Below are positions 8,227-16,819 of a stretch of DNA of 64,000 nt, piece after piece. A program made the translations under genes and the position numbers. The DNA is from JAEUMY01 sp031394355 (GTDB taxonomy: Bacteria > Pseudomonadota > Gammaproteobacteria > Burkholderiales > Usitatibacteraceae): assembly GCA_031394355.1 (NCBI GenBank), contig JANNSU010000051.1, positions 1 through 64,000 on the forward strand, in the 5' to 3' direction. Under the pieces are notes generated by a model, which saw only the letters and a list, made by a program, of their open reading frames with translations, had not been told where the DNA came from and ran no database searches. Every line of letters begins with the position of its first letter. Position 1 is the first letter of the stretch.

Positions 8227-8258
8227 TCCCTGCGAGTTTGCGTAACCCCGCAGGGACC
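8227..8258. terminator. CCCTGCG...CGCAGGG hairpin after M20 gene
   Basis: Inverted repeat CCCTGCG/CGCAGGG between the M20 stop (8302, minus strand) and the GNAT start. No clear T-run, so it may be a REP-like element rather than a terminator. Confidence 0.4.
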
Positions 8259-8301
8259 CAGTGTCGTTGATCTGTTCTCGTGAAAGTCGCTTTGATGACA
8301 G

Positions 8302-9723
8302 CTAGACCGGTGCGCCCTTCAATTCCCCCAGATCATGAAACAAACCCGCCATGATTTGCAGCCCCTCACGCGCAATGGGCGCCAGCATGTGTTCGTTGGG
8401 CGCGTGCTGCGAACAGGCGGCATAGGAGTGCGGCACCCAGATCGTCGGCAGGCCAAGCAAATCGGCAAAGATGTCATTGGGCAGCGAGCCGCCGAGATTC
8501 GGCAGGATCGCGGGCTTGGCACCGGTGGTCTCGGTGATGCTCGCCACCGCCCAGCGCACCCAGGGTGAATCCGGATCTAGGCGGGTGGCAGACATGCGGC
8601 CTTCGCGCGGGATGGTGACCTTGATCTCGCCGAAGCCTTCGCGTTTAAGGTGGCGTTCCAGTGCAGGCACGATATCCGGTCCATCGATGCCCACCACAAA
8701 GCGCAGCTGGCAGCGCGCCCAGGCACGCGGCGCGATGGCGTTGACGGGGTTCTCCGGATTGCCCACCTTCATCGCGAGCACGCTGAAGCTGGTCCAGCCG
8801 AATACCCGCTCGGCGGGTGTCAGAGATGGCTCGCCCCAATTGACATCAATATTGGGTGCGAACTCGTTCTCCTCCGCGTTGCCGCCCGACACTTCGCAGT
8901 CCGCCAGTGCGGCGCGCACGGCAGGCGTCAACGTATCCGGCCGCCATTCAGGAATGCGGATGGTGCCGCGCGCATCGGTGATGCTCGCGATGGCGTGCGA
9001 AAGGATGATGCCCGGGTCCGCCAGCAGGCCGCCCCAGTTGCCGGAGTGGTGCGCGCCATTCCTCAACACCAGCTCAAGATCGAAATTCATCACACCGCGC
9101 GACCCCAGAAAAATCGTCGGCCGATCCGGTGCCAGACGCGGTCCGTCGGAGGCGATGAATACATCCGCCTTCAACCGTTCCTTATGTTGTTTGCAGAACG
9201 CCTCCAGCCCGATGGAGCCGACCTCCTCGCCCATCTCGATCAGGAGCTTCACGTTGAAGCCGAGCGAGCCCTTCGCTTGCAGCACCGCCGCGAGCGCACC
9301 GAGATTGATGGTGTGTTGCCCCTTGTTGTCCGCCGTCCCTCTTCCGAATATTCGCGTGCCTTCCTCTTTCATCTCCCACGGCGTGATGCCTGCGCGCCAC
9401 TGTGGCTCCAGCCCGCGGATCACGTCGCCGTGGCCGTAGGAGAAGAGCGTCAGCGCCGCACCCGCTTCCTTGCGTTCGGCAATGAGGAACGGCCCCCCCG
9501 TCGCGACCGGATTGGGAAACACCTCGCAGGCAAATCCCAACGTCTTCAACGCAGGGATGAGGTCGTCCTCCAGATAGCGCTGCAAGTCCGGCAGGCGATC
9601 CGGGTTCTGACTTTCGGTGGGGATGGCGACACGGCGCGCGAGATCGGCATGGAAGGCGCGGGAGTCGAAGTAGTGTTCGGCGGCGGAGATGGCTGTGGCG
9701 CGGGATGTATGCATATGAGTCAT
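8302..9723 (-). CDS. M20 family metallopeptidase
   Basis: 473 residues. The di-zinc M20 pattern is visible: SYGHGDVI (first metal His), GRGTADNKGQH (bridging Asp), EMGEEVGS (catalytic and metal Glu), then the lid domain with NGAHHSGNWGG and a C-terminal GGSLPNDIFADLLG. The family includes dipeptidases and amidohydrolases; the substrate cannot be told. The start overlaps the stop of the upstream gene by ATGA, supporting translational coupling in the operon FN3K-like / hypothetical / M20. A single-mismatch palindrome copy sits at 9344-9355. Confidence 0.92.
   Translation of the reverse strand: MTHMHTSRATAISAAEHYFDSRAFHADLARRVAIPTESQNPDRLPDLQRYLEDDLIPALKTLGFACEVFPNPVATGGPFLIAERKEAGAALTLFSYGHGDVIRGLEPQWRAGITPWEMKEEGTRIFGRGTADNKGQHTINLGALAAVLQAKGSLGFNVKLLIEMGEEVGSIGLEAFCKQHKERLKADVFIASDGPRLAPDRPTIFLGSRGVMNFDLELVLRNGAHHSGNWGGLLADPGIILSHAIASITDARGTIRIPEWRPDTLTPAVRAALADCEVSGGNAEENEFAPNIDVNWGEPSLTPAERVFGWTSFSVLAMKVGNPENPVNAIAPRAWARCQLRFVVGIDGPDIVPALERHLKREGFGEIKVTIPREGRMSATRLDPDSPWVRWAVASITETTGAKPAILPNLGGSLPNDIFADLLGLPTIWVPHSYAACSQHAPNEHMLAPIAREGLQIMAGLFHDLGELKGAPV
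9344..9355. repeat. Palindrome variant CCGAATATTCGC
   Basis: One mismatch in the outer base; in M20 gene, frame gives RIF in TRIFGRG. Confidence 0.85.
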
Positions 9724-10169
9724 TTGTACTGAATGATGTAGCCAGGTTGATCAGGGTCATCCTTGAACAGCAACTGATGGATGACAGGATTCACGAAGTG
9801 TCTCAGCAGCCAAGGTGTCGTGACGAGTTCCGTCACTTCTCCGAAGTCATGGGGGAACGGGGTTTGAGGGTTTTTGGTATGCACATAGAGAGCATCGCTC
9901 TCGGGATCAGTAGGATAGATTGCCAAGAAAAGCTGGTAAGCGGCGCCATGTCGAATCAGTTCCTTTCTTGCATTTCTGAAAGCGATGAAGTGCGCCCGAA
10001 CAAACTCTCGATGAATGTGAATTGACGCTTTGCCCTCGCCGTTCCAATCGAAGTGCGTGTGCCACAGATCACACCACTGTTTTCTTGCCATATTGAGACG
10101 AAATGAACGCACCTCGTGCATCAGGCGCGCGCGCCGCTCAATCGGCAAGCGCTTGTCCAGTACGCGCAT
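9720..10169 (-). CDS. Hypothetical protein, 149 aa
   Basis: Not recognised. A soluble, basic, aromatic-rich protein starting MRVLDKRLPIERRARLMHEV, with HTHFDWNGEGKASIHIHREF and VTELVTTPWLLRHFVNPVIH. It starts 2 bp after the FN3K-family stop and its own stop overlaps the M20 start by 4 bp, so it is the middle gene of a coupled three-gene operon. No signal peptide and no membrane segment. Confidence 0.75.
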   Translation of the reverse strand: MRVLDKRLPIERRARLMHEVRSFRLNMARKQWCDLWHTHFDWNGEGKASIHIHREFVRAHFIAFRNARKELIRHGAAYQLFLAIYPTDPESDALYVHTKNPQTPFPHDFGEVTELVTTPWLLRHFVNPVIHQLLFKDDPDQPGYIIQYK

Positions 10170-10171
10170 TC

Positions 10172-11065
10172 TCAGAACTCCGCCAGCAATCGCTCGATCA
10201 TCTTCTCGCTTTGCAGCACGTAGTCGCCGGAGAACAGATTGGCGTGGTTGAGAACGTGATACAGATTGTAGAAATTCTTGCGCACCAGGTAGCCGTCATC
10301 CAGCCGCCAGAGATTGTTGTAGGCCGTGTAGAACTCCGCCGGGAATCGGCCGAAAAACTCTGTCATCGCAATGTCTGCCTCGCGGTCGCCGTAGTAAACA
10401 GCGGGGTCGAACACGACGGGTCTGCCGTCTTCATCCGCCGCCACGTTGCCGGACCACAGATCGCCATGCAGCAGCGATGCGGCGGGGCGATAGTTGGAGA
10501 AGAATGCGGCACAGTCCGCCGCCAGCCGTTCACCGCGGCTGATCATTTTGGAGGGATAGCGATGCTTCGCCGCAAGCTGCAACTGCGGCACCAGGCGCTG
10601 GTGCTGCCAGAACGTGACCCAGTCCGCATCAGGTTTGTTCGCCTGCGGCGTGGCACCGATGAAGTTGTCGACTTCCAGCCCGAACTTCTCGCCAGTCGTG
10701 CGATGGAGCGCTACGAAGCCCTCGCCCATTGCGGCAGCGCTGGTGGGCGTGAGCGGATGGAGATCGATCCACTCCAGCAGCAGCACCGCCTGCTCGCCGA
10801 TGGTCTCGCGCGCAATGACCGCCGGGATGTGCAGCGAATCTGAAGCTGCGTGCAATCGCTGCAGGCCATCCTGTTCCGCTGCGAATATTCGCATGTGTTC
10901 CGGCTCACCCACCTTTGCGAATATTCGCGATGGCGTGCCGGTGCGGGCGTTGTCGATAGAGAGCGTTTGCCAAGCCGATCCGCCGGGGATGGGCGTGATG
11001 GTGTCTACCTTGAAGGGCAGAGTGGTTGCAGCAGAGATGAGGTCGGACAAGCGCTTTTCTTGCAT
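10172..11065 (-). CDS. Fructosamine kinase family protein
   Basis: 297 residues from the ATG at 11065 (MQEKRLSDLISAA). The FN3K/APH fold is seen in order: GGSAWQTLSI, then FAKV with the ATP-binding Lys, EWIDLHPL, the catalytic HGDLWSGN, and DPAVYYGDREADIAMTEFFG, which is diagnostic for this family. The enzymes phosphorylate ketosamine adducts on proteins or amines, starting deglycation. An upstream in-frame start (11170) would add 35 untypical residues and is rejected. Two exact palindromes lie only 24 bp apart, at 10881-10892 and 10917-10928, both encoding RIFA. First gene of the operon. Confidence 0.9.
   Translation of the reverse strand: MQEKRLSDLISAATTLPFKVDTITPIPGGSAWQTLSIDNARTGTPSRIFAKVGEPEHMRIFAAEQDGLQRLHAASDSLHIPAVIARETIGEQAVLLLEWIDLHPLTPTSAAAMGEGFVALHRTTGEKFGLEVDNFIGATPQANKPDADWVTFWQHQRLVPQLQLAAKHRYPSKMISRGERLAADCAAFFSNYRPAASLLHGDLWSGNVAADEDGRPVVFDPAVYYGDREADIAMTEFFGRFPAEFYTAYNNLWRLDDGYLVRKNFYNLYHVLNHANLFSGDYVLQSEKMIERLLAEF
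10881..10892. repeat. GCGAATATTCGC palindrome, in FN3K gene
   Basis: Exact copy; frame gives RIFA (EHMRIFAAE). Confidence 0.95.
10917..10928. repeat. GCGAATATTCGC palindrome, in FN3K gene
   Basis: Exact copy; frame gives RIFA (SRIFAKV), just before the ATP-binding Lys. Confidence 0.95.
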
Positions 11066-11200
11066 GTTTTCTGCGTCTAGGGTTTGGAGAGGTATCACAT
11101 GAGTGCACGCGTTGGAATCTGTACCACCGACGTCATGTTTGTATCCCAGGTCTGCTACTTGGTTGGGCACACTGTCACAGGGTTGTGGACTCGGACAATT

Positions 11201-11366
11201 CTCCGAAAATGGCCTGCTGTTTCCGCAAAATGTCCGGGTTAGCCATACTTCTCCGAAAACAGCCCGGGAATGAAGATTGCCTTTAGGTACTTCAACTTAT
11301 CCGAAAATGGCCTGCTGTTTCCGCAAAATGCCCGGAAAATACATTTCTATCCGAACAATACCCGCA
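11201..11366. promoter_or_regulatory. Six-iteron array upstream of fic
   Basis: Six copies of a CCGAAAATGSCCSG-like unit start at 11201, 11221, 11251, 11301, 11321 and 11351. Spacings are 20, 30, 50, 20 and 30 bp, all whole helical turns. Two of the pairs (11200-11235 and 11300-11335) form a 36-bp direct repeat with one mismatch. The array ends about 50 bp before the fic start, which fits an operator or regulator-binding region. The rest of the 351-bp gap holds nothing else recognisable. Confidence 0.6.
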
Positions 11367-11416
11367 TACTGGACTTCAGGCGTAGCATTGCACCCATCTG
11401 AGCCCGAGAAACTGCA

Positions 11417-12931
11417 ATGGCACGCGAAGCTGCAGGATACGTCCATCTGATCGACAGCTACCAACTGCGAGTTACGCAATTGGCCGTACAGGCGATCATC
11501 GACACCACCGCGAAAGGTCGCCAAGCAACAATACGGCCTGGCGGCTATACGGAACTGGCATTTGAAACCAGGTACCGACCCGCACCCAGCCTCACCGCAC
11601 ACCTGCAGTTTGCGCTCCGCTATGAGGGTGTGAATCTCGAGGTCCTGCATCAATTGTTTGCCAAGACAGGTGCCGCCGATATCGAGGCGCTGATGGCCGC
11701 GCAACCAGAATCCATCTACGCCCGACGCATCGGATTCCTCTATGAATGGCTGACTGGGCAGGAGCTCGATGCGCGGGCGTCTCCGCGTGCTGCATACGTC
11801 AAAGTCGTCGAAGAAAAACTGCAGTTCGGCCTTTCTGCGGGCAAAAAGGACGGCAAGTTCCGCGTCATCAACAACCTGCCGGGCAACCAGAAGTTCTGCC
11901 CCATGGTGCGGAAGACGCCGACTCTGCAAACGCTGGTGGACCAGAACCTGAAGCAGCGCACGGCTGAAACACTGGCGAAGTACGACCAGGCATTGCTCAG
12001 CCGGGCGGCAGCTTACCTCTACCTCAAGGAGACCCACTCCTCATTCGAAGTCGAGCGCGAGAAGCCCAGCCCATCGCGTGCACAGCGCTTTGCCGACCTG
12101 CTCCGTGAGGCAGAAGGCGGTATTGCGTTGTCGGAGGATCGCCTGGTCCAACTGCAGAACGCTGTGGTCGATCCGCGTTTCGCCGAGTTCTCTTACCGCA
12201 CCAAGCAAAACTGGATCGGCAAAGATCTGCGCTATCGCCAGCAGGTGGACTTCGTTCCGCCACGTCCCGAGGATGTACGCGACTTGATGGATGGGCTGAC
12301 TGCGTTCTCCAATGCACTGCATGCCTCACCGGAGAATCTTGATCCCGTCATGGCTGCGGCCATGCTCGCATTCGGTTTTGTCTTCATCCACCCATTCATG
12401 GATGGCAATGGGCGCCTGCACCGTTTCCTGATCCACGATGTTCTGTCGTCTGGCGGCTTCACCCCCAAGGGAATTGTCCTGCCTGTCTCGGCGGTAATTC
12501 TTGCCAATCTCGACCAGTACGTGGAGACGCTGGAACGCTTCTCGAAATCAGTCATGGCGCTGACTCAGTACGATCCGGGCGTACCGGACGCGCCCGCCAC
12601 AGGCAACGACGCAACGTGTTTTCGATTCTTCGATGCCACGGATCAGGCAACCTTCCTGCACTGGGCGCTGGAACGCACTGTCACGCATGACCTGCAAGAG
12701 GAGATCGATTACCTGTTGAGGTTTGATGCTGCGGAAAAGGAACTTCGGCATGAACTGGACTGGCCGGCCCATTCACTGGACTTGTTCATTCGGCTGATAC
12801 ATCAAAACAACGGGAGCTTGTCAAAAAACAAGCAGGCGTCGCACTTTCCCTGGATGACGGAAGACGAGGCGGAAAGTGCGGGGGCTGTTGTGCGGAAGGT
12901 GTTTGGGATCAATGGCAAACCGCCTACGTAG
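11417..12931 (+). CDS. Fic family protein (probable AMP-transferase)
   Basis: 504 residues. The Fic core motif is complete: HPFMDGNGRLHR, with the catalytic His and the phosphate-binding loop. An inhibitory-helix-like motif lies upstream (HSSFEVERE), placing it among self-inhibited Fic proteins with an N-terminal inhibitory helix. A large N-terminal region (residues 1-190) and a C-terminal helical/winged-helix-like tail flank the core. Fic proteins usually attach AMP to Ser, Thr or Tyr of target proteins. No separate antitoxin gene is present, which fits an in-cis inhibitory helix. The upstream phased repeats suggest specific control, perhaps autoregulation. No palindrome copy lies in this gene or the next. 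Confidence 0.9.
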   Translation: MAREAAGYVHLIDSYQLRVTQLAVQAIIDTTAKGRQATIRPGGYTELAFETRYRPAPSLTAHLQFALRYEGVNLEVLHQLFAKTGAADIEALMAAQPESIYARRIGFLYEWLTGQELDARASPRAAYVKVVEEKLQFGLSAGKKDGKFRVINNLPGNQKFCPMVRKTPTLQTLVDQNLKQRTAETLAKYDQALLSRAAAYLYLKETHSSFEVEREKPSPSRAQRFADLLREAEGGIALSEDRLVQLQNAVVDPRFAEFSYRTKQNWIGKDLRYRQQVDFVPPRPEDVRDLMDGLTAFSNALHASPENLDPVMAAAMLAFGFVFIHPFMDGNGRLHRFLIHDVLSSGGFTPKGIVLPVSAVILANLDQYVETLERFSKSVMALTQYDPGVPDAPATGNDATCFRFFDATDQATFLHWALERTVTHDLQEEIDYLLRFDAAEKELRHELDWPAHSLDLFIRLIHQNNGSLSKNKQASHFPWMTEDEAESAGAVVRKVFGINGKPPT

Positions 12932-12975
12932 CGTGAGGCAATCACCTCAGCCCGCCAGTCGTTCGTAGCACAGCA

Positions 12976-15900
12976 TCACCGCCTCCCCTCACCCACCACC
13001 ACAAACGGTGCCCAGAAGAAGGGATGTGCGCGCACGGGGTTAGCCCTGTCAGTCATCAACGCCAGCATGGCCTTCTGCAGCGCTTCGGCGCGGCCCAGCT
13101 TTGCATCTTCGCTTACGAATCGCACGGTATCGCCCACCAGCTGCATCGTGGCCAGTGACTCCACCGGCCAGTGCGAGACCAGCATTGAGCGGCTGCCGGC
13201 GTAGAGAAACGCGCGGGCCAGGCCGGAGAGTCCCTCTGCACCGGGTGTGCCGTCTGCCGCTGCCGTGTTGCAGGCCGAGAGGATGACCCAGTCGGCATTC
13301 AACTTCAACTGCGCGATCTCGCTGGCGGTGAGCAGGCCGTCATCCAGCTCAGTGGCTGTCGCAGGTGGTGTCAGCACCAATGCGGGTTCAACAACCCCCT
13401 TCATCTCGCCCGCGACCAGGCCGTGAGTGGAGAAGGCGAGCGTGCGGTAGCGGGTGAGATCCTGTTGTTTCACCTGGGTCTCGGTGGCCTGCTCGCGCAG
13501 CCGCACGGCCTGTTGGCCAGCACCGAACGCCTTGGCCATGCCGAGCACTTCATCTGCGGTCTCAGGCAGACGATCCAGCTTGGCGAGCTCGGCCACGTCG
13601 GCCACGCCACGGTGTTTGAAGAGTGAGGCGAAGTTGCGATGGGCACCACGGGCCACGCCACTGCCGCCGCCATCGAAGACCGGATCACCAAACCCGAGGA
13701 AGGGGTCCGGTGCGGTGGCGCGGCCGGCGAATTGGCGCAATGCCTTCAGCGAGGCTTCCGACGGCAACGTGGTCATGGCGTAACGCTTAGCCAGCCAGTC
13801 GACATTGCGATAGATCGGGAAGAGCGGATCGCCAGCATACTTGGCACCGACCAGCACACCGAATGGCAGGCTCTGCAGCGCGCCATCGGCAACGATGAGC
13901 AGCGAGGTCACGCCCTCCAGGTGCGGCAGGGCCGGTGCAAAGATGAGCTGATGCAACTCGTGCGCGGCCACCAGCGGATAGCGCACTACCCGGCTGTCCT
14001 CCAGTGACTGGCGCAATGTCTTGATGCGTTGATCGAGCGCCTCCTTGCCGAGATCGAGCTTGATGAATGCCTGGCGGTCACGACGCACGACCCAGAGGTA
14101 GGACTCCTTCTCGGAAACCAGATAGGACAGCAGCGCTTCCTTCGGCTCCAGCAACGCCTGGGCTTCCGGCAGCAGCAGGGGCGCTTTGCTCACCAGAACC
14201 TGATAGTCCGGGAAGCGCTGCTTCAGCGTGGCATCGATGGCATCGAGGCTTGCCTGCGCGGCGGCAATGTCTTTCCGCACCTGATCGGTCAGGGCCGCGT
14301 CGCGTTGGTCAGCCGGTTTGGTGATGGCCGCGACCAGGTTTGCGTCGAACACTTTCAGCCGCGTGGCTTGGTCTTGACGCTCGCGCACCAGCTTGGCGAG
14401 TTCGCTGTCGCCTGAGGAAAAGCGGGCTGCCATCTGCGCCAGCACGGCACCGGTGTCACTGGCGCGTGCAAGCTGGGCGACTTCAAAGGCTTCGGCGCTC
14501 AGCTCGTTTCTGCTTGGCTGATCACGTTGCAGAACGCCGTACGCCGCCGCGACATGCCCGAGAAATTGACTGCGCTGCGAATTGAGCTCGCTTAGTCGGC
14601 CCGCATCCTTGCGGTCACTCTCAAACTGCATCGATGCATCGACATAGCGGGATTGATTGATGGCCGTTGAACGTCGCGCAAACCCTAGTGCTTCGCTGTG
14701 TTGGCCTTGGGCTTGAGACAGGCTGGCCAAGTTGTTGAGGCTGGCGGCAACGCGGGGATGCTTTGTCCCCAGCGCCGTTTCAAGTATCGCCACTACGCGC
14801 GTAGAAAGCGGTTCAGCCTTGGCATATTGGCCTTCGGAGATATACAGGCTCGCCAGACTGTTGAGGCTGGTAGCGACGTTCGGATGCACTAGCCCTAGCG
14901 CCCTTTCAAGAATCGCCAATGCGCGTACGTTCAGCGGTGCAGCTTTGGCGTGTTGGCCTTGGGCCTGGTAGAGATTGGCCAGGTTGTTGAGGCTGGCGGC
15001 AACGTCGGGATGCTCTGTCCCCAGAACCTTTTCAAGAATCGCCAGCGCTCGTGCATAAAGTGGCTCAGCCTGGGCGTGTTTGCCTTGGGCCCAGTAGATA
15101 TTGGCCAGGTTCCCGAGGCTGGCGGCAACGTTGGGATCCTCTGGCCCGAGCGCCTTTTCAAGAATCGCCAGCGCTCGTGCATAAAGTGGCTCAGCCTTGG
15201 CGTGTTGGCCTTGGGCCTGGTAGAGATTGGCCAAGTTGTTGAGGCTGGCGGCAACGTTGGGATGCTCTGGCCCCCGCGCCTTTTCAACTATCGCCAGTGC
15301 GCGTGCATGGAGCAGCTCGGCCTTGCCATATTGCCCTTGCGCCTCGTAGAGATTGGCCAAGCCGTCAAGGCTGAAGGCAATACTGATGTGCTCCGCACCC
15401 AATGCCTTCTCACGAATCGCTAATGCGCGTGCATGGAGCGGCTCAGCCTTTGCGTAGCTGCCTTGGGATTGAAACAGCTGAGCCAGGTTACTGAGGCTGG
15501 TAGCCAAGTCGGGATGCGCTGGCCCCAGCGTCTTTTCCCGAATCGCCAGTACGCGTTCAAGAAGCGGCGCAGCCTTGGCGTATTGGCCTTGGGAGCTATA
15601 CAGGCTCGCTAGATTGTTGAGGCTGGTGGCAACGTTGGAATGATCTGCCCCCAGAGCCTTCTCTCGAATCGCCAGCGCTCGTGCATGAAGTGGCTCAGCC
15701 TTGGCAAAGAGTCGCTGGGAAGCATAAACGTCCGCAAGGCTGCTCAAGCTGGTCGCAACATCGGGATGCTCCATTCCCAACGCTTTCTCTCGAATGGCCA
15801 GCACACGCACAAAGAGCGGCTCAGCCTTCAGGTGTTGGCCTTGGACCTGATACACATAAGCCAGATTATTGAGACTGGTGACCACAAAGGGATGCTCGGC

Positions 15901-16734
15901 GGCGAGCGCCTTTTCACGGATGGAGAGCGAACGCAAATGGAGGGGTTCGGCTTTGTCGTTTTGGCCCCTGGATCGATGCACTCTAGCCAAGCCGTCAAGG
16001 CCGAAGGCAATACTGAGGTGCTCAGCACCCAACGCCTTTTCCCAAATCGCCAACGCCTTTGCATAAAGCGGCTCTGCGATCGCGAATTGCCCCCGGGACA
16101 CGTGCAGGTTCGCCAGATTGTTGAGACTGGCCGCGACATCGGGATGATCCGGACCCAAGGCCTTCTGCCGAATCGCCAGCGCACGGGCGTGCAACGGCTC
16201 ACCCTTGTCCAGCTGACCCTGTGACAGCAGCAGGTTGCCGAGACCATTCAGGCTGAGGGCCACATCGGGATGATCCGGACCCAAGGCCTTCTCGCGAATC
16301 GTCAGTGCGCGCGCATGCAGCGGCGCTGACTTGGCGAGCTGCCCCTGCACTCGGAACAATTCAGCCAGGTTGTTGAGGCTGACGGCGACATCCGGGTGAT
16401 TCGGACCCAACGCCTTCTCCCGAATCTCCAGTGCGCGAGCATGGAGCGGTTCCGCCCTGTTGTACTGACCATGGAATCGAAGCAGCTCCGCCAGATTGTT
16501 GAGGCTGACGGCGACCTGCAGATGGGTAGGGCCAAACTCCTGTTCGGCGAGCGTGAGTGCCTTCTCTGCGACCTCGATACCTTGCGCGTACTTGCCAGCT
16601 CGCAACAGCTCGGCTGCCGAGGCATTCAGCTTGGAGAGTTCATCGCTCTGCGCGGAGGCCGGGTTCGTGCACAGCACGAGGCATCCTATCAACAGCGCAT
16701 TGAATACATTGCAGCACAGCGTTGAGACGCTCAT
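12976..16734 (-). CDS. Exported TPR protein with CHAT protease domain
   Basis: 1252 residues. A signal peptide (MSVSTLCCNVFNALLIGCLV, ending NPASA) is followed by about fifteen 42-residue kinesin-light-chain-type TPR units (consensus AEPLHARALAIREKALGP, then HPDVATSLNNLA). The units are nearly identical at DNA level in 126-bp steps. A linker follows, and then a C-terminal CHAT (caspase-like) domain with its probable catalytic pair in LAFSTHGLVAGE (His) and VILSACNTAAADG (Cys). CHAT proteins are cysteine peptidases used in bacterial programmed proteolysis; this one is predicted to act outside the cytoplasm. The partner or substrate is unknown. It converges with fic. Confidence 0.88.
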   Translation of the reverse strand: MSVSTLCCNVFNALLIGCLVLCTNPASAQSDELSKLNASAAELLRAGKYAQGIEVAEKALTLAEQEFGPTHLQVAVSLNNLAELLRFHGQYNRAEPLHARALEIREKALGPNHPDVAVSLNNLAELFRVQGQLAKSAPLHARALTIREKALGPDHPDVALSLNGLGNLLLSQGQLDKGEPLHARALAIRQKALGPDHPDVAASLNNLANLHVSRGQFAIAEPLYAKALAIWEKALGAEHLSIAFGLDGLARVHRSRGQNDKAEPLHLRSLSIREKALAAEHPFVVTSLNNLAYVYQVQGQHLKAEPLFVRVLAIREKALGMEHPDVATSLSSLADVYASQRLFAKAEPLHARALAIREKALGADHSNVATSLNNLASLYSSQGQYAKAAPLLERVLAIREKTLGPAHPDLATSLSNLAQLFQSQGSYAKAEPLHARALAIREKALGAEHISIAFSLDGLANLYEAQGQYGKAELLHARALAIVEKARGPEHPNVAASLNNLANLYQAQGQHAKAEPLYARALAILEKALGPEDPNVAASLGNLANIYWAQGKHAQAEPLYARALAILEKVLGTEHPDVAASLNNLANLYQAQGQHAKAAPLNVRALAILERALGLVHPNVATSLNSLASLYISEGQYAKAEPLSTRVVAILETALGTKHPRVAASLNNLASLSQAQGQHSEALGFARRSTAINQSRYVDASMQFESDRKDAGRLSELNSQRSQFLGHVAAAYGVLQRDQPSRNELSAEAFEVAQLARASDTGAVLAQMAARFSSGDSELAKLVRERQDQATRLKVFDANLVAAITKPADQRDAALTDQVRKDIAAAQASLDAIDATLKQRFPDYQVLVSKAPLLLPEAQALLEPKEALLSYLVSEKESYLWVVRRDRQAFIKLDLGKEALDQRIKTLRQSLEDSRVVRYPLVAAHELHQLIFAPALPHLEGVTSLLIVADGALQSLPFGVLVGAKYAGDPLFPIYRNVDWLAKRYAMTTLPSEASLKALRQFAGRATAPDPFLGFGDPVFDGGGSGVARGAHRNFASLFKHRGVADVAELAKLDRLPETADEVLGMAKAFGAGQQAVRLREQATETQVKQQDLTRYRTLAFSTHGLVAGEMKGVVEPALVLTPPATATELDDGLLTASEIAQLKLNADWVILSACNTAAADGTPGAEGLSGLARAFLYAGSRSMLVSHWPVESLATMQLVGDTVRFVSEDAKLGRAEALQKAMLALMTDRANPVRAHPFFWAPFVVVGEGRR

Positions 16735-16819
16735 TGTTCGATGCCTCTTTGCACGGTTGACGGGTCTGGTTCACGTGCAGGCTGAACCCTGCTGCATACG
16801 GTGACACCGGGTGGCGCAA

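Noticed and set aside
8650..9732. 360-codon plus-strand frame
   Set aside because: Antisense of the M20 peptidase, whose motifs are all present on the minus strand.
14698..16224. Regular 126-bp repeats that look like a tandem or CRISPR-like array
   Set aside because: They are in-frame TPR codons of the CHAT protein; no spacers and no cas genes.
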